Source: Prochlorococcus sp. MIT 1341
Lineage (GTDB): Bacteria; Cyanobacteriota; Cyanobacteriia; PCC-6307; Cyanobiaceae
Reading direction: 5' to 3'
Assembly (NCBI RefSeq): GCF_034092415.1
Contig: NZ_CP139304.1
Location: 721,001-785,000 of the forward strand
DNA: 64,000 nucleotides
Shown: one piece after another, positions 1-8,561 of the stretch
How positions within the stretch are numbered: position 1 is the first letter of the stretch
Layout of the letters: each line of letters opens with the position of its first letter
Notes under the pieces: generated by a model
Databases searched by the model: none
Seen by the model: the letters and a program-made list of their open reading frames with translations, nothing else
Told to the model about the DNA's origin: nothing
Made by a program: the position numbers and the translations under genes

Positions 1-62
1 CATAAGCTAAAAGTCAAATAATTTTATTAGCACTACAAAGCTAAACTTTTTTTCATTACATC

Positions 63-353
63 TTACTCATTACAAGTAATTTTATTTGAAAGTGCATTTA
101 ACATTGCTTCCCTCTCTAAGGGAGGTATTGGAATGCATAGCAAATCATCCACCCTATCGATTCTCCACAAAAGACGACTATGAGGATCCTCTGGAGATTC
201 TCTTACATAATGAAAACCCTCATGAAATAATTTTTTCTTCTCATCCAACTCCTTCATGGTAATCCCTAAATACTCTATAAGTTCTGAAGTAGAGAACCAT
301 GGATTGGTCAACTCATCAGAGAAAGAGTTAAATTCTAAAGGCATAAAAAGCAT
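63..353 (-). CDS. hypothetical protein, possible helix-turn-helix
   Basis: I do not recognise a named family. From the ATG at 353 the product has 96 residues. It contains a stretch (WFSTSELIEYLGI) that resembles a helix-turn-helix or excisionase-like fold, then a charged middle and a conserved-looking C-terminus (RIDRVDDLLCIPIPP). Frame-open extension to a TTG at 392 is possible, but it would crowd the divergent neighbour, so the ATG is preferred; an ATG at 344 is another option. No membrane segment or signal peptide is visible. A DNA-binding role is inference only. Confidence 0.6.
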   Translation of the reverse strand: MLFMPLEFNSFSDELTNPWFSTSELIEYLGITMKELDEKKKLFHEGFHYVRESPEDPHSRLLWRIDRVDDLLCIPIPPLEREAMLNALSNKITCNE

Positions 354-435
354 CTTTTTCTTACAGGATCCCTCTAAGATGCAAATAAGCAAGAGCTAAT
401 TGAAAACTCATCTATCAAATGGTGAAAGGCTAATC

Positions 436-663
436 ATGAGAAAACCCTTTAACGAGGATCAAAATGCTATTGACCCTGAAGTAATTCCCCCAACAAGTAA
501 TTCAGGTAATCAAGCAATTTCCTATCTACCCAAATGGGCTCTATATGGCGGCATTGGCTTGACTGCCTTACTTGCAATAGGAATTCTACGAGCTATCTTC
601 CCTCTGCTATGCATTGCTTTCTTAGGAGGCTTAATCCTGAAGTTAAGTAAAAGATCTCAATGA
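436..663 (+). CDS. small single-span membrane protein, unknown function
   Basis: The 75-residue product has a hydrophilic, acidic N-terminal half and one hydrophobic segment of roughly 35 residues (WALYGGIGLTALLAIGILRA and onward), followed by a short basic tail (KLSKRSQ). This looks like a membrane-anchored small protein with a positive C-terminus. The ATG at 436 has a GAAAGG ribosome-binding sequence upstream. An in-frame TTG at 400 would add 12 residues and leave almost no space to the divergent gene. The family is not recognised. Confidence 0.55.
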   Translation: MRKPFNEDQNAIDPEVIPPTSNSGNQAISYLPKWALYGGIGLTALLAIGILRAIFPLLCIAFLGGLILKLSKRSQ

Positions 664-738
664 CGCTATCAAAGGGTTGGGACACTTAGAGAAAAGAAAA
701 ACTAAAAAAGATAAGTCTTATGATTACCTATCAAAAAA

Positions 739-1527
739 TCATCCATTACCCCGGCCCCACCTAGGCAAGAAAAAGAGACTAATCGCACCAATAAGTGGAC
801 CTGGAGGCAAATTGAAAATAATAGCTAAAAGGAAACCTCCTGTAGATAAAATGACTCCAAAGGCTGCAGATCGAATCATCGCGACCTTTAGGCTTTTAGC
901 ATTTGCGAGACCTAATAAAGAAGGGGCACAAAGTAGACCAATAACCAAAACAATCCCGACTGCAGCCATAGAGCTAACTACTACTAAGGCAGTCACAAAG
1001 CCAAGAGCCAATCGCATTGAAGAAATAGGCAATCCATTCGCCGAAGCACCTTCAGAATCAACACCCAAAAAAACAAATTCTCTGTAAAAAAAACCAATCA
1101 AAATCAGAAACGTAAATGATGCAAATAAAGTTCTTCCAAAATCACCCCACCCAACTGTAAGTAAATCTCCAAATAAAATGGCTTCTAGATCAATCCTTAA
1201 CCCCAACAGGGGAATCAATAGAACCCCTAGACCTAAGAAACCAGCAAGTACAGCATTAATTACGGCTTCATTCTCCTCAACTCTTTGACGCGACAATCTC
1301 TCTGCCACTAAAGCACCAAGAAGACCACTCAAAACTCCACCGAAAGCAGGGTCAAGGCCAAGAGAAAGCGCTAAAGCCAGGCCAGGAAGGACAGCATGCG
1401 AAATCAAATTCGCCTGCAAAAGGCGACCATTAGTAATCAACAAAGTTCCTGTCGCAGGGCACAAAATACCTACGAGAATGGTCATAAGGAGGGGCGTCAA
1501 CCACCAATTAGAAAGTTCTAAAGGCAT
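739..1527 (-). CDS. Zn/Mn-type ABC transporter permease (first copy)
   Basis: An inner-membrane permease of the ZnuB/MntB family (ABC-3 type), 262 residues and very hydrophobic, with about eight membrane segments. The family hallmark near the N-terminus is visible (GILCPATGTLLITNGRLLQA, then HAVLPGLALAL). It should form a dimeric channel driven by the ATPase encoded just upstream on the same strand, after a gap of about 105 bp. It is clearly paralogous to the permease at 6973-7809. No substrate-binding protein is encoded beside this copy, so specificity for zinc or manganese cannot be told from sequence. Confidence 0.88.
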   Translation of the reverse strand: MPLELSNWWLTPLLMTILVGILCPATGTLLITNGRLLQANLISHAVLPGLALALSLGLDPAFGGVLSGLLGALVAERLSRQRVEENEAVINAVLAGFLGLGVLLIPLLGLRIDLEAILFGDLLTVGWGDFGRTLFASFTFLILIGFFYREFVFLGVDSEGASANGLPISSMRLALGFVTALVVVSSMAAVGIVLVIGLLCAPSLLGLANAKSLKVAMIRSAAFGVILSTGGFLLAIIFNLPPGPLIGAISLFFLPRWGRGNG

Positions 1528-1632
1528 AAGACACAGCGAAAGAGAATTCTCTCGAACAGAAGTTCCAGGGCAAATACTTCATTAATAAAAAGTTTCCCAA
1601 ACCAACTCCTCTTTCCAAATCTCAAAGAAACC

Positions 1633-2328
1633 TTATCCACAACAATGATTACCCATACTTGGAATTGCACCAAGCTCCTTCCTAACATCTTCGGGACTAC
1701 CATCTGCCAAAACTATATTGTCCAAAACAATAACTCTGTCATACACATTCAAAGATTCACCCCAGTCATGACTACTTACAAAAAAAGTATATCCAGCATC
1801 AGCCAATTGTCTCACAAGCACTAAAAAAGCCTCTCTTGATGGTGGGTCTAATGCAGAACAAGGTTCATCCAAAAGAAAAACTTGAGCAGACTGCATCAGT
1901 GTCCTCGCTAACAAGGTTCTTTGTTGTTGCCCCCCTGATAAAGCATCAAGTCTTTTAGATGCAAGTTCAGACAAACCTACGCGTTGCAAAGCCGCTGCCA
2001 AATCACAACATCCAGATTGCGATCCACCTATCCTTCCTAAAGAGACTAACTCCGAAACAGTGATCGGGAAATGCCACTGAATTGAATTTCTCTGAGGCAT
2101 CAATGCAACTCTCTCCCGGCACTTCCCCAGTGGGACTCCACCAACAAATATTTCACCTGAATCAGGGGGATACTGACCTTGTAATAAACGTAGAAGGGTT
2201 GACTTCCCAGAACCATTTCGGCCCACTAAAGCAGTTAGTGTGCCTGGCTCAAGATTCAACGAAATGTTTTGAACAATTGCATCCTTTCCGTATGAGAAGG
2301 ATAAATCACTAGCAATTAAATTCATCAC
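1633..2328 (-). CDS. Zn/Mn-type ABC transporter ATP-binding protein (first copy)
   Basis: Cytoplasmic ATPase of a metal-type ABC importer, 231 residues, normal length for ZnuC/MntA. Walker A is GRNGSGKST near residue 37, the signature is LSGGQQQR, Walker B is VFLLDEP, and the H-loop is SSHDWG. It pairs with the permease downstream. It closely resembles the ATPase at 7766-8470, including the LDEPCSALDPP block, and ends in a short Cys/His tail (GNHCCG) that might touch metal. The upstream 459 bp lack an obvious Zur box, unlike the second copy. Confidence 0.9.
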   Translation of the reverse strand: MMNLIASDLSFSYGKDAIVQNISLNLEPGTLTALVGRNGSGKSTLLRLLQGQYPPDSGEIFVGGVPLGKCRERVALMPQRNSIQWHFPITVSELVSLGRIGGSQSGCCDLAAALQRVGLSELASKRLDALSGGQQQRTLLARTLMQSAQVFLLDEPCSALDPPSREAFLVLVRQLADAGYTFFVSSHDWGESLNVYDRVIVLDNIVLADGSPEDVRKELGAIPSMGNHCCG

Positions 2329-2525
2329 AATGTTTAGCTAAAAAAGAAGCATAAAATGACTCCTTACAACTTCGATTTAGCTTTAGGAGAAAGAATTTTA
2401 CCTGAAGAAATTAGCATAAAAGCCTTACCGATGGTAATTTAAATCATTTTAATCAAAAAGCGATTGCCTTAAAAGTAACTGTATTTTTCAAAATAAAGCA
2501 AACTAAATCTCACTAAATGTAATTT

Positions 2526-2573
2526 ATTAATCCAACCTAACCTGATCAATCGATTAGGTTAGGTTGGATTAAT
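2526..2573. repeat. 48-nt near-perfect inverted repeat (22-bp stem, 4-nt loop)
   Basis: The arms are 2526-2547 and 2552-2573 with loop AATC. The outer 18 bp are perfect, then one G-T wobble and three more pairs. The arms contain a tandem AACCTAACCT-type pattern. It lies in the divergent gap between an ABC ATPase (minus) and a C-S lyase (plus), so it is not at the end of either gene, and no T-run follows on either strand. It could be an operator, the end of an unannotated RNA or a small mobile repeat. Confidence 0.85.
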
Positions 2574-2787
2574 GGTTATAACACAAATAAAAAATTGAAT
2601 TCACCAGAAACTTAAAAGACAAAAAAAGGGTAAGATATAAAGACGAGCAGATCTTTAGAGAATGTGCCAGAAACGAAAAAAAGTTTTGAATTTTCCGAAT
2701 GCCTACGTCCAAATAATTAGTATGGCCTTATATTTTCCAACAAGATACTAACCCCTTTCCCCTTTAAAAGCCTTCAAAAGGATAATC

Positions 2788-4014
2788 ATGCACTCTACAT
2801 TGAACCAAGCAAACTCTGCTGGAAAAGGGCATTTAAGAGAATTGATGCCGGCTCTAAAGAACAAGAAATACTTCAATTATGGTGGCCAAGGTCCACTACC
2901 AAAACCTTCACTAGAAGCCATAAATGAAAGCTGGGAAGAAATACAAGAAATGGGTCCATTCTCAAATGATGTATTTGCATATATATCCCGTGAAATTACT
3001 AAAACCAAAGAACTTTTAGCTAGCATGTGTATGGTTACCCCAAACCAAATAGCTCTCACAGAAAATGTAACCTCGGGATGTATCTTACCCCTATGGGGGT
3101 TGCCATTTAAGACAGGTGATAGGTTTCTAATAAGTGATTGTGAACATCCGGGTGTCGTAGCAGCTTGTAAAGAATTAGCGAAAAGAAAAGGGATCTTTAT
3201 TGATGTACTTCCTATCCAAAATCTTAGGTATAGTTTAGCACAAATCGATGATTTGGAAAGAGTTTTCCTGGACTTAATTGATAAGTATATCACTCCTAGT
3301 ACTCGTCTTGTTGTTGTGTCGCACATACTTTGGAATACTGGCCAGGTTATACCAATCAAAGCCTTAGGTGACTATTTAAAATCTCAAGTAAGTAAACCCT
3401 ACCTACTAGTTGATGGTGCGCAAAGTTTTGGGCAAATTGCCATTAATGAAGAAGCGAAAATTGCTGACATATATGCATTTACTGGTCATAAATGGGCATG
3501 CGGTCCAGAAGGTTTGGGTGGGGTAGCTCTTTCAGGAAGGGTACTTACTGAGTCGCAACCAACATTAATTGGTTGGCGAGCCCTTAAAAACGAAAATACA
3601 ATACTTAATTCCACGGATAACTTATTCCATAATGACGGTAGAAGGTTTGAAATTGCAACAAGCTGCGTACCATTGCTTGCAGGCTTGAGATGCTCCTTAG
3701 GACTCCTCGAAAAAGAAGGAGCTTTAATAGAAAGATCAAACATTATTCAACAAAAAAGTGCTGCTTTATGGCTTGAACTATCAAAGATAGATTTGGTTGA
3801 GCCACTCCTTGAAGGGAATCCTCCTGCAGGATTGGTAAGTTTCACTCACAAAGGAAGAGCCTCACCTAGAAAAATAGTACAGAAACTAGGAACATCTGCT
3901 ATTTGGATAAGAGACTTGGTAGAACCAAAAAGTCTTCGAGCTTGTGTTCATGTAACTACTGATGAAGGGGAAATGAGAAGCCTTATCGAAGCAATTAAAG
4001 CAATCAAGATTTAA
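2788..4014 (+). CDS. PLP-dependent class V aminotransferase, L-cysteine/cystine C-S lyase-like
   Basis: A 408-residue fold-type I PLP enzyme of the NifS/class V group. The PLP lysine is in FTGHKWACGPEG (K235), with the cofactor-contacting DGAQ at 209-212 and a conserved CEHPG loop near 118. The organisation fits the cyanobacterial cystine C-S lyase (C-DES), which cleaves cystine to a persulfide usable for Fe-S cluster assembly, rather than a true cysteine desulfurase. It is a lone plus-strand gene whose end overlaps the convergent murE by 11 bp. A different class V aminotransferase activity cannot be excluded. Confidence 0.75.
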   Translation: MHSTLNQANSAGKGHLRELMPALKNKKYFNYGGQGPLPKPSLEAINESWEEIQEMGPFSNDVFAYISREITKTKELLASMCMVTPNQIALTENVTSGCILPLWGLPFKTGDRFLISDCEHPGVVAACKELAKRKGIFIDVLPIQNLRYSLAQIDDLERVFLDLIDKYITPSTRLVVVSHILWNTGQVIPIKALGDYLKSQVSKPYLLVDGAQSFGQIAINEEAKIADIYAFTGHKWACGPEGLGGVALSGRVLTESQPTLIGWRALKNENTILNSTDNLFHNDGRRFEIATSCVPLLAGLRCSLGLLEKEGALIERSNIIQQKSAALWLELSKIDLVEPLLEGNPPAGLVSFTHKGRASPRKIVQKLGTSAIWIRDLVEPKSLRACVHVTTDEGEMRSLIEAIKAIKI

Positions 4015-5527
4015 CCTTATTCTTTAGAGCCTTCATAGCTATTTTACGATCATCAAAATCCATCTTTTTCTTACCAATAATTTGGTAATCTTCATGACCT
4101 TTTCCAGCTATAAGCACCAAGTCAGTTGGCTTAGCTAATTCGATTGCTTTAGTTATCGCGACCTCTCGATCTTCTTCAACTTCTATCTTTTTCCCGCTTG
4201 GTATTCCTCGAAGAACATCGTCAAGAATGTGCCTGGGGTCTTCTGTTCGAGGGTTGTCCGAAGTTACAAAAACAGTGTCAGCAAAATCTGCCGCTATAGA
4301 GCCCATCAACGGTCTCTTAAGTCGATCTCTATCGCCGCCACATCCAAAAACACAAATAATATCCCTTTTTGCAATTGGACGTAATGACAAAAGAGCATTC
4401 TTCAATCCATCAGGAGTATGTGCATAGTCAACAAAAACCTTTGGTATCTTAGACACATTCAATGAATCAGGGACTATCTTTTCCATTCTTCCAGGAACAC
4501 CAGAAAATTCAGAGACTTTCTCCAATAACAATTTCAGAGGTAATCCCTGTTGAAGTAATACTCCTGTCGCCTGTAATATATTCATCAAATTGAAACTACC
4601 AACAAGAGGGGAGTGAAAATATCCCTCTCCGTGTGGACTTACCAAAAGACCACTTACACCACTCTCCTGCATGTTAATTTCCTTGATAAATAATTCAGCT
4701 TTCCCGGACTGAAAGTTTTCCTGATTAAGGGACGCTCTCCAGCAACATTTGCCAAGACGTTCTGCGAGCAATTCTCCCCATTTATCATCAACATTAATAA
4801 TGGCTCTACTATCTCCTGGCAGAAGATATGGAGGGAAGAATAATTTTGATTTTACAGCAAAATATTCTTCCATTGATACATGGTAATCCAAGTGATCCTG
4901 TGTGAGATTAGTAAACACTGCTCCAGAGAAATTACAACCAGATACCCTGTTTTGATCGAGCGCATGAGAGCTGACTTCCATTACTCCAAATTCAACACCA
5001 GCCTGTAAAGAACGAGACAAATTTTCCTGTAGCTGATCCGCAAAGTTTGTTGTATGAATTGCGGTTTGACTAAAACCAGGCCATCGATTTACAAGTGTTC
5101 CTAATAGGATCGTAGGCTTTCCAAGAGCAGCACACAGATGTTCAATTAAATAAGTAGTTGTTGTTTTGCCATTTGTTCCAGTAACCCCAAGAAGAGAAAT
5201 CCTCGAAGAGGGCTTGTTCCAATAAAACGAAGCAATTTCACCGATCCATCTTGTTACTGGGTCAGGGAGAATTGCTACAGGGTCTTCGGAGCATGGATTA
5301 TCGGTTTTAGCTGCAGAAGCGCTGATTAATGCAGCCACACAACCTTTCTCAATAGCGTCTCTCCAAAACACTCCTCCATCGATTCTTTGGCCAGGAATTC
5401 CTAAAAACAAATTTCCTTCTTTTACATAACGCGAATCACATGTGAGACCAAGCACTAATGGATTTGCTAGGTTGCAAGGTATAGGCAAATCCACCCCCCT
5501 CAGCAAAGAATGAAGCTGGTAGGTCAT
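4004..5527 (-). CDS. murE: UDP-N-acetylmuramoyl-L-alanyl-D-glutamate--2,6-diaminopimelate ligase
   Basis: A 507-residue cytoplasmic Mur ligase that adds the third residue to the peptidoglycan stem peptide using ATP. The ATP loop is GTNGKTTTT (about 117-125), the central-domain motif HTTNFADQL follows, and the C-terminal domain has DYAHTPDGL and the DNPR motif (SDNPRTEDP), which indicates meso-diaminopimelate as substrate. Length is normal for the family. It starts a minus-strand run ahead of the thioredoxin-fold gene and yidD in map order, although it is transcribed after them. Confidence 0.95.
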   Translation of the reverse strand: MTYQLHSLLRGVDLPIPCNLANPLVLGLTCDSRYVKEGNLFLGIPGQRIDGGVFWRDAIEKGCVAALISASAAKTDNPCSEDPVAILPDPVTRWIGEIASFYWNKPSSRISLLGVTGTNGKTTTTYLIEHLCAALGKPTILLGTLVNRWPGFSQTAIHTTNFADQLQENLSRSLQAGVEFGVMEVSSHALDQNRVSGCNFSGAVFTNLTQDHLDYHVSMEEYFAVKSKLFFPPYLLPGDSRAIINVDDKWGELLAERLGKCCWRASLNQENFQSGKAELFIKEINMQESGVSGLLVSPHGEGYFHSPLVGSFNLMNILQATGVLLQQGLPLKLLLEKVSEFSGVPGRMEKIVPDSLNVSKIPKVFVDYAHTPDGLKNALLSLRPIAKRDIICVFGCGGDRDRLKRPLMGSIAADFADTVFVTSDNPRTEDPRHILDDVLRGIPSGKKIEVEEDREVAITKAIELAKPTDLVLIAGKGHEDYQIIGKKKMDFDDRKIAMKALKNKVKS

Positions 5528-5545
5528 TGATAAATCAGAAAGGGT

Positions 5546-5866
5546 TTAGGAGGTCTTACCAGAATTAAACAAATCAGTACAGGTCTTTTGCAACCAATAA
5601 AACAACCTCTCTCCATTAAGGCGAGGTGAGACTCTTGGTAAGACTCTAAGATCAAGATCTAAATGTTCTCCTAAAGCCATTACTGGTACCAACAGATCAT
5701 ATCTACGTCGAAGAGTTTCTGGCGTCTGAATACTGTCGATATCAACAATGACTAATCTTAGCGGTGGCGTAAGTTCTTCGAGATTCAGATCATGCAATTT
5801 CTCTTCTAAGCCTTTGCATAAACAACAGCCTTTTCGGCTGAATAAAAACAATATAGAAGACTCCAT
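5546..5866 (-). CDS. glutaredoxin/thioredoxin-fold protein (DUF836-like)
   Basis: A 106-residue small thiol-redox-fold protein. The N-terminus is a beta strand followed by a CxxC site (LFSRKGCCLCKGLEEKL), and the rest fits a glutaredoxin-like fold with a cis-Pro region (LVPVMALGEHL). It is cytoplasmic, with no signal peptide. Its ATG overlaps the yidD stop codon by one base (TAATG), so the two are probably translationally coupled. The substrate is unknown. Confidence 0.75.
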   Translation of the reverse strand: MESSILFLFSRKGCCLCKGLEEKLHDLNLEELTPPLRLVIVDIDSIQTPETLRRRYDLLVPVMALGEHLDLDLRVLPRVSPRLNGERLFYWLQKTCTDLFNSGKTS

Positions 5867-6132
5867 TAATCTGGGACAGGGTCACACGCGCAAGGCGTAA
5901 ATGGATGACATTTAGCTAAGCGTTTTAATGTAAGCCAGCCTCCTCTCCATGGCCCATGTCGAGAGATAGCCTCAACTCCGTAAGCACTGCAAGTTGGTAT
6001 GAACCTACATCTAGGTCCAAGAATTGGTGAAATCCACCTCTGGTAGAGCCCTATTAAGAACAGAAGCATTGCACTTAGAACTCGATTTACAAACATAAAT
6101 CTGTCACGAGATAGAATGTGAGATTCGTTCAT
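5866..6132 (-). CDS. yidD: membrane protein insertion efficiency factor YidD
   Basis: An 88-residue YidD family protein. The family core is clear: [20 protein letters not shown], then [18 protein letters not shown] with the C-terminal PC.CDPVP. The N-terminus is an amphipathic or hydrophobic helix (MLLFLIGLY) that peripherally attaches the protein to the inner membrane near YidC. In this genome it sits divergently upstream of rpsD, not in the rpmH-rnpA cluster. Internal ATGs at codons 13 and 22 are alternative starts; the longest ATG form is given. Confidence 0.9.
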   Translation of the reverse strand: MNESHILSRDRFMFVNRVLSAMLLFLIGLYQRWISPILGPRCRFIPTCSAYGVEAISRHGPWRGGWLTLKRLAKCHPFTPCACDPVPD

Positions 6133-6141
6133 AGCTAAAGA

Positions 6142-6170
6142 TTGCTTGGGGGCAACAAAACCCCTAGCAA
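6142..6170 (+). promoter_or_regulatory. hairpin in the rpsD 5' leader
   Basis: A stem of TTGCT and GGGG paired with CCCC and AGCAA, with one T-T mismatch and a 9-nt A-rich loop. It ends 37 bp before the rpsD ATG, in the short divergent gap with yidD. Ribosomal protein S4 is a known autoregulator that binds its own mRNA leader in other bacteria, so a leader structure is reasonable here. Whether this hairpin serves that role is inference. Confidence 0.35.
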
Positions 6171-6207
6171 GCTTGTCTAAAAACGATTATCCCTCCTTCT
6201 GATAATT

Positions 6208-6816
6208 ATGTCTCGTTACCGCGGCCCTCGTTTGAGGATTACGCGGCGCTTGGGAGACCTACCAGGTCTCACCCGGAAGGCCGCAAAACGGTCACATCCG
6301 CCAGGTCAGCACGGCCAAGCCCGTCGCAAGCGCTCTGAATACGCTATTCGTCTCGAAGAAAAACAAAAACTAAGATTCAACTACGGAATTTCTGAAAGAC
6401 AACTTGTCAGGTATGTCAAAAAAGCTCGGGCTCAAGATGGTTCAACAGGGACCAACCTATTAAAATTACTTGAGAATCGACTGGACAACACCTGTTTTAG
6501 GCTTGGATTTGGCCCAACGATCCCTGGATCCAGGCAGCTAGTAAACCATGGGCACGTTACGGTCAATGGGAAGGTTCTAGACATCTCCAGCTATCAATGC
6601 AAGGTAGGTGATGTGATTGCAATTCGAGAAAGAAAGGGAAGCAAAAAGCTAGCCGAAGGAAATCTCGAATTCCCTGGCCTCGCAAATGTCCCTCCTCATT
6701 TGGAGTTTGATAAATCAAAAATGTCAGCAAAAGTCACTGGGCGGTGTGAACGTGAATGGGTCGCGCTCGAAATCAATGAACTACTTGTAGTTGAGTACTA
6801 CTCACGCAAGGTCTGA
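6208..6816 (+). CDS. rpsD: 30S ribosomal protein S4
   Basis: A 202-residue primary rRNA-binding protein of the small subunit body. The N-terminus ([16 protein letters not shown]) and the S4 RNA-binding domain ([11 protein letters not shown] to [13 protein letters not shown]) are typical of cyanobacteria. It ends in VEYYSRKV. It is monocistronic, with a terminator 60 bp downstream. A partial copy of its last nine codons, with only synonymous changes, is found at 12946-12972 on the far side of the zinc module. Confidence 0.98.
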   Translation: MSRYRGPRLRITRRLGDLPGLTRKAAKRSHPPGQHGQARRKRSEYAIRLEEKQKLRFNYGISERQLVRYVKKARAQDGSTGTNLLKLLENRLDNTCFRLGFGPTIPGSRQLVNHGHVTVNGKVLDISSYQCKVGDVIAIRERKGSKKLAEGNLEFPGLANVPPHLEFDKSKMSAKVTGRCEREWVALEINELLVVEYYSRKV

Positions 6817-6876
6817 CACCTGAGTTACAGACTGGGTTCTCGGCGAATCTCAATACTATTACTCCAACTTTTCTCC

Positions 6877-6901
6877 AACCCCTGCTTAGTCAGGGGTTTT
6901 T
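6877..6901 (+). terminator. rho-independent terminator of rpsD
   Basis: AACCCCTG pairs with CAGGGGTT across a 6-nt loop (CTTAGT), and the right arm runs directly into TTTTT. It lies 60 bp after the rpsD stop. Confidence 0.85.
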
Positions 6902-6972
6902 CATGTACAAAGTTCTGCCTTTTAGTTCAAAAACAAGCCAATAACTCCGTAGGTCTAATTACACAAAAGAGA

Positions 6973-7809
6973 TCAATTATTTCTTTTTCTAGGTAACAAT
7001 CCTATTAAAAGAATGCATAAAACAGCGACAAGGGGACCTGGGGACAAATTGAAAACAATCGCAAACAAAAAACCTAAAACTGAGATTAAAGACCCAAAGA
7101 TTGCAGATCTAACCATAGCAACCCATAAAGATGGGGCTTGTTGCAGACCTAATAAGGCAGGAGTGGAAAGCAAAGCAATTACAAGAATGACTCCAATTGC
7201 AGACATTGAACTAACAATAACAAGCGCAGTCGTAAGGCCAAGCAGTAAATTTAAATAAGATACTTTTATGCCACTGTCAGAAGCCCCTTCCGGGTCTAAT
7301 CCAATATGTACAAGCTTTTTGTAACCAAAAAGCATCAAAGAAATAAATACTAAGAAAGAAATAATAGTTCTTGATAAGTCGCCTAAATTTGCAGTTAATA
7401 AATCCCCAAATAGAACAGATTCTAAATCGATCCTAATTCCAACAAGAGGTATAAGGAGAACACCAAATCCAAGAGAACCAGCAAGAATTGTATTCATTAT
7501 TGCTTCATAATTTTCATTTTTTTTGTTTGTTAATGCTTCTGCTGCAAGAGATCCAAACAATCCACTGAAAACACCTCCTACAGAAGGACTAATGCCAAGT
7601 GCTACTGCTAAAACCAACCCTGGCAGGACACAATGAGAGATTAAATTAACTTGCAGAAGTCGCTTATGGGTAATTAATACAGTACCCATGGCCGGGCACA
7701 ATATTCCTGTCAATAGAATTACGCAAAAAGGAATTAACCACCAAGTTTCTAGGGTTGAGTAAAAATCAAGCACGGCAATAGCTACCATGCATACTGCTAA
7801 ATGAATCAA
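6973..7809 (-). CDS. znuB: zinc ABC transporter permease (second copy)
   Basis: A 278-residue ABC-3 type inner-membrane permease paralogous to the one at 739-1527. The shared core is visible (GILCPAMGTVLITHKRLLQV, HCVLPGLVLAV, GIRIDLESVLFGDLL). It overlaps the end of the ATPase gene by 44 bp if the ATG at 7809 is used, or 23 bp with the ATG at 7788; the paralogue favours a shorter N-terminus. The divergent substrate-binding gene and Zur-like operator next door make zinc the likely substrate. Confidence 0.88.
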   Translation of the reverse strand: MIHLAVCMVAIAVLDFYSTLETWWLIPFCVILLTGILCPAMGTVLITHKRLLQVNLISHCVLPGLVLAVALGISPSVGGVFSGLFGSLAAEALTNKKNENYEAIMNTILAGSLGFGVLLIPLVGIRIDLESVLFGDLLTANLGDLSRTIISFLVFISLMLFGYKKLVHIGLDPEGASDSGIKVSYLNLLLGLTTALVIVSSMSAIGVILVIALLSTPALLGLQQAPSLWVAMVRSAIFGSLISVLGFLFAIVFNLSPGPLVAVLCILLIGLLPRKRNN

Positions 7810-8470
7810 GTTTTTCTTTCACAACTTCAGGAGTACCAAAAGCCAAGATATGCTTATCCAAAGCAACGACCTTGTCATACGCGTTTAGAGATGTTCCCCA
7901 ATCGTGACTACTAATAAAAAGTGATAACCCAGCATCAGCCAACTGGCGAATGATTAATAGAAAGTCTTCTCTTGCAGGTGGATCTAAAGCAGAACAAGGT
8001 TCATCAAGAAGCAAGATTTTTGCTGGTGTCATTAAAGTTTTTGCAAGTAATGCTCTTTGTTGTTGCCCGCCAGATAAGGAGTCGAGTCTCCTATTTGCCA
8101 AATCAGATATTCCAACTCTTTGTAGTGCAGCTTCTAATTCACAACATTTTGATCTTGAATGATTCACCCGTCCTAAAGCAACCAATCCTTCAACAGTGAT
8201 TGGAAAATTCCAGTTCAACTTTCCTCTTTGAGGCATTAGAGAAACTTGAGCTCGACTATCAAGCAACGGATGCCTATCAATGGTGATTTCACCTTTGTCA
8301 GGCTTATTGCGGCCTTGAAGTAGGCCTAGCAATGTTGACTTACCAGCACCATTTGGACCAACAAGTGCAGTCAAAGTTCCAGGTTTGAGCTCAACTGAGA
8401 CATCATCCAAAACAAGTTGACTTTGCCTTGAATAGGAATATGTCAAATTTTCAGCAATCAAACTGGCCAT
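7766..8470 (-). CDS. znuC: zinc ABC transporter ATP-binding protein (second copy)
   Basis: A 234-residue ABC ATPase. Walker A is GPNGAGKST, the signature LSGGQQQR, Walker B ILLLDEP, and the H-loop SSHDWG. It is co-transcribed with the permease that overlaps its 3' end and is divergent from the ZnuA-like gene, with which it shares a 90-bp control region carrying a Zur-like box. It is similar to the ATPase at 1633-2328 throughout. It energises uptake of the metal delivered by the periplasmic protein. Confidence 0.9.
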   Translation of the reverse strand: MASLIAENLTYSYSRQSQLVLDDVSVELKPGTLTALVGPNGAGKSTLLGLLQGRNKPDKGEITIDRHPLLDSRAQVSLMPQRGKLNWNFPITVEGLVALGRVNHSRSKCCELEAALQRVGISDLANRRLDSLSGGQQQRALLAKTLMTPAKILLLDEPCSALDPPAREDFLLIIRQLADAGLSLFISSHDWGTSLNAYDKVVALDKHILAFGTPEVVKEKLDSFSSMHGSYCRA

Positions 8471-8520
8471 GGATTAAGACCGTTTCCACACGAAATAACA
8501 ATATGCTTGCCAAGTCGAAA

Positions 8521-8535
8521 TGATAACCATTATCG
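8521..8535. promoter_or_regulatory. Zur-like operator between znuC and znuA
   Basis: The sequence TGATAACCATTATCG is an imperfect palindrome matching the TGATAAT-N-ATTATCA type of box used by zinc-sensing Zur in cyanobacteria. It sits between the two divergent zinc-uptake transcripts. A TATGCT at 8502-8507 may be a -10 element for the rightward gene. The box would cover the first possible ATG of znuA (8520), which argues that translation starts downstream. Zur itself is not encoded in the window. Confidence 0.7.
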
Positions 8536-8561
8536 TGAGAATCCTCACTTATTCGCTTCGC

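Noticed and set aside
677..1087. Plus-strand frame of 136 codons
   Set aside because: It is an antisense shadow of the permease at 739-1527, rich in Lys/Thr/Pro as expected from reverse reading of a hydrophobic gene.
1518..1703. Minus-strand frame of 61 codons across the end of the first ABC ATPase
   Set aside because: It overlaps the ATPase gene in another frame and its product has no protein-like composition or family match.
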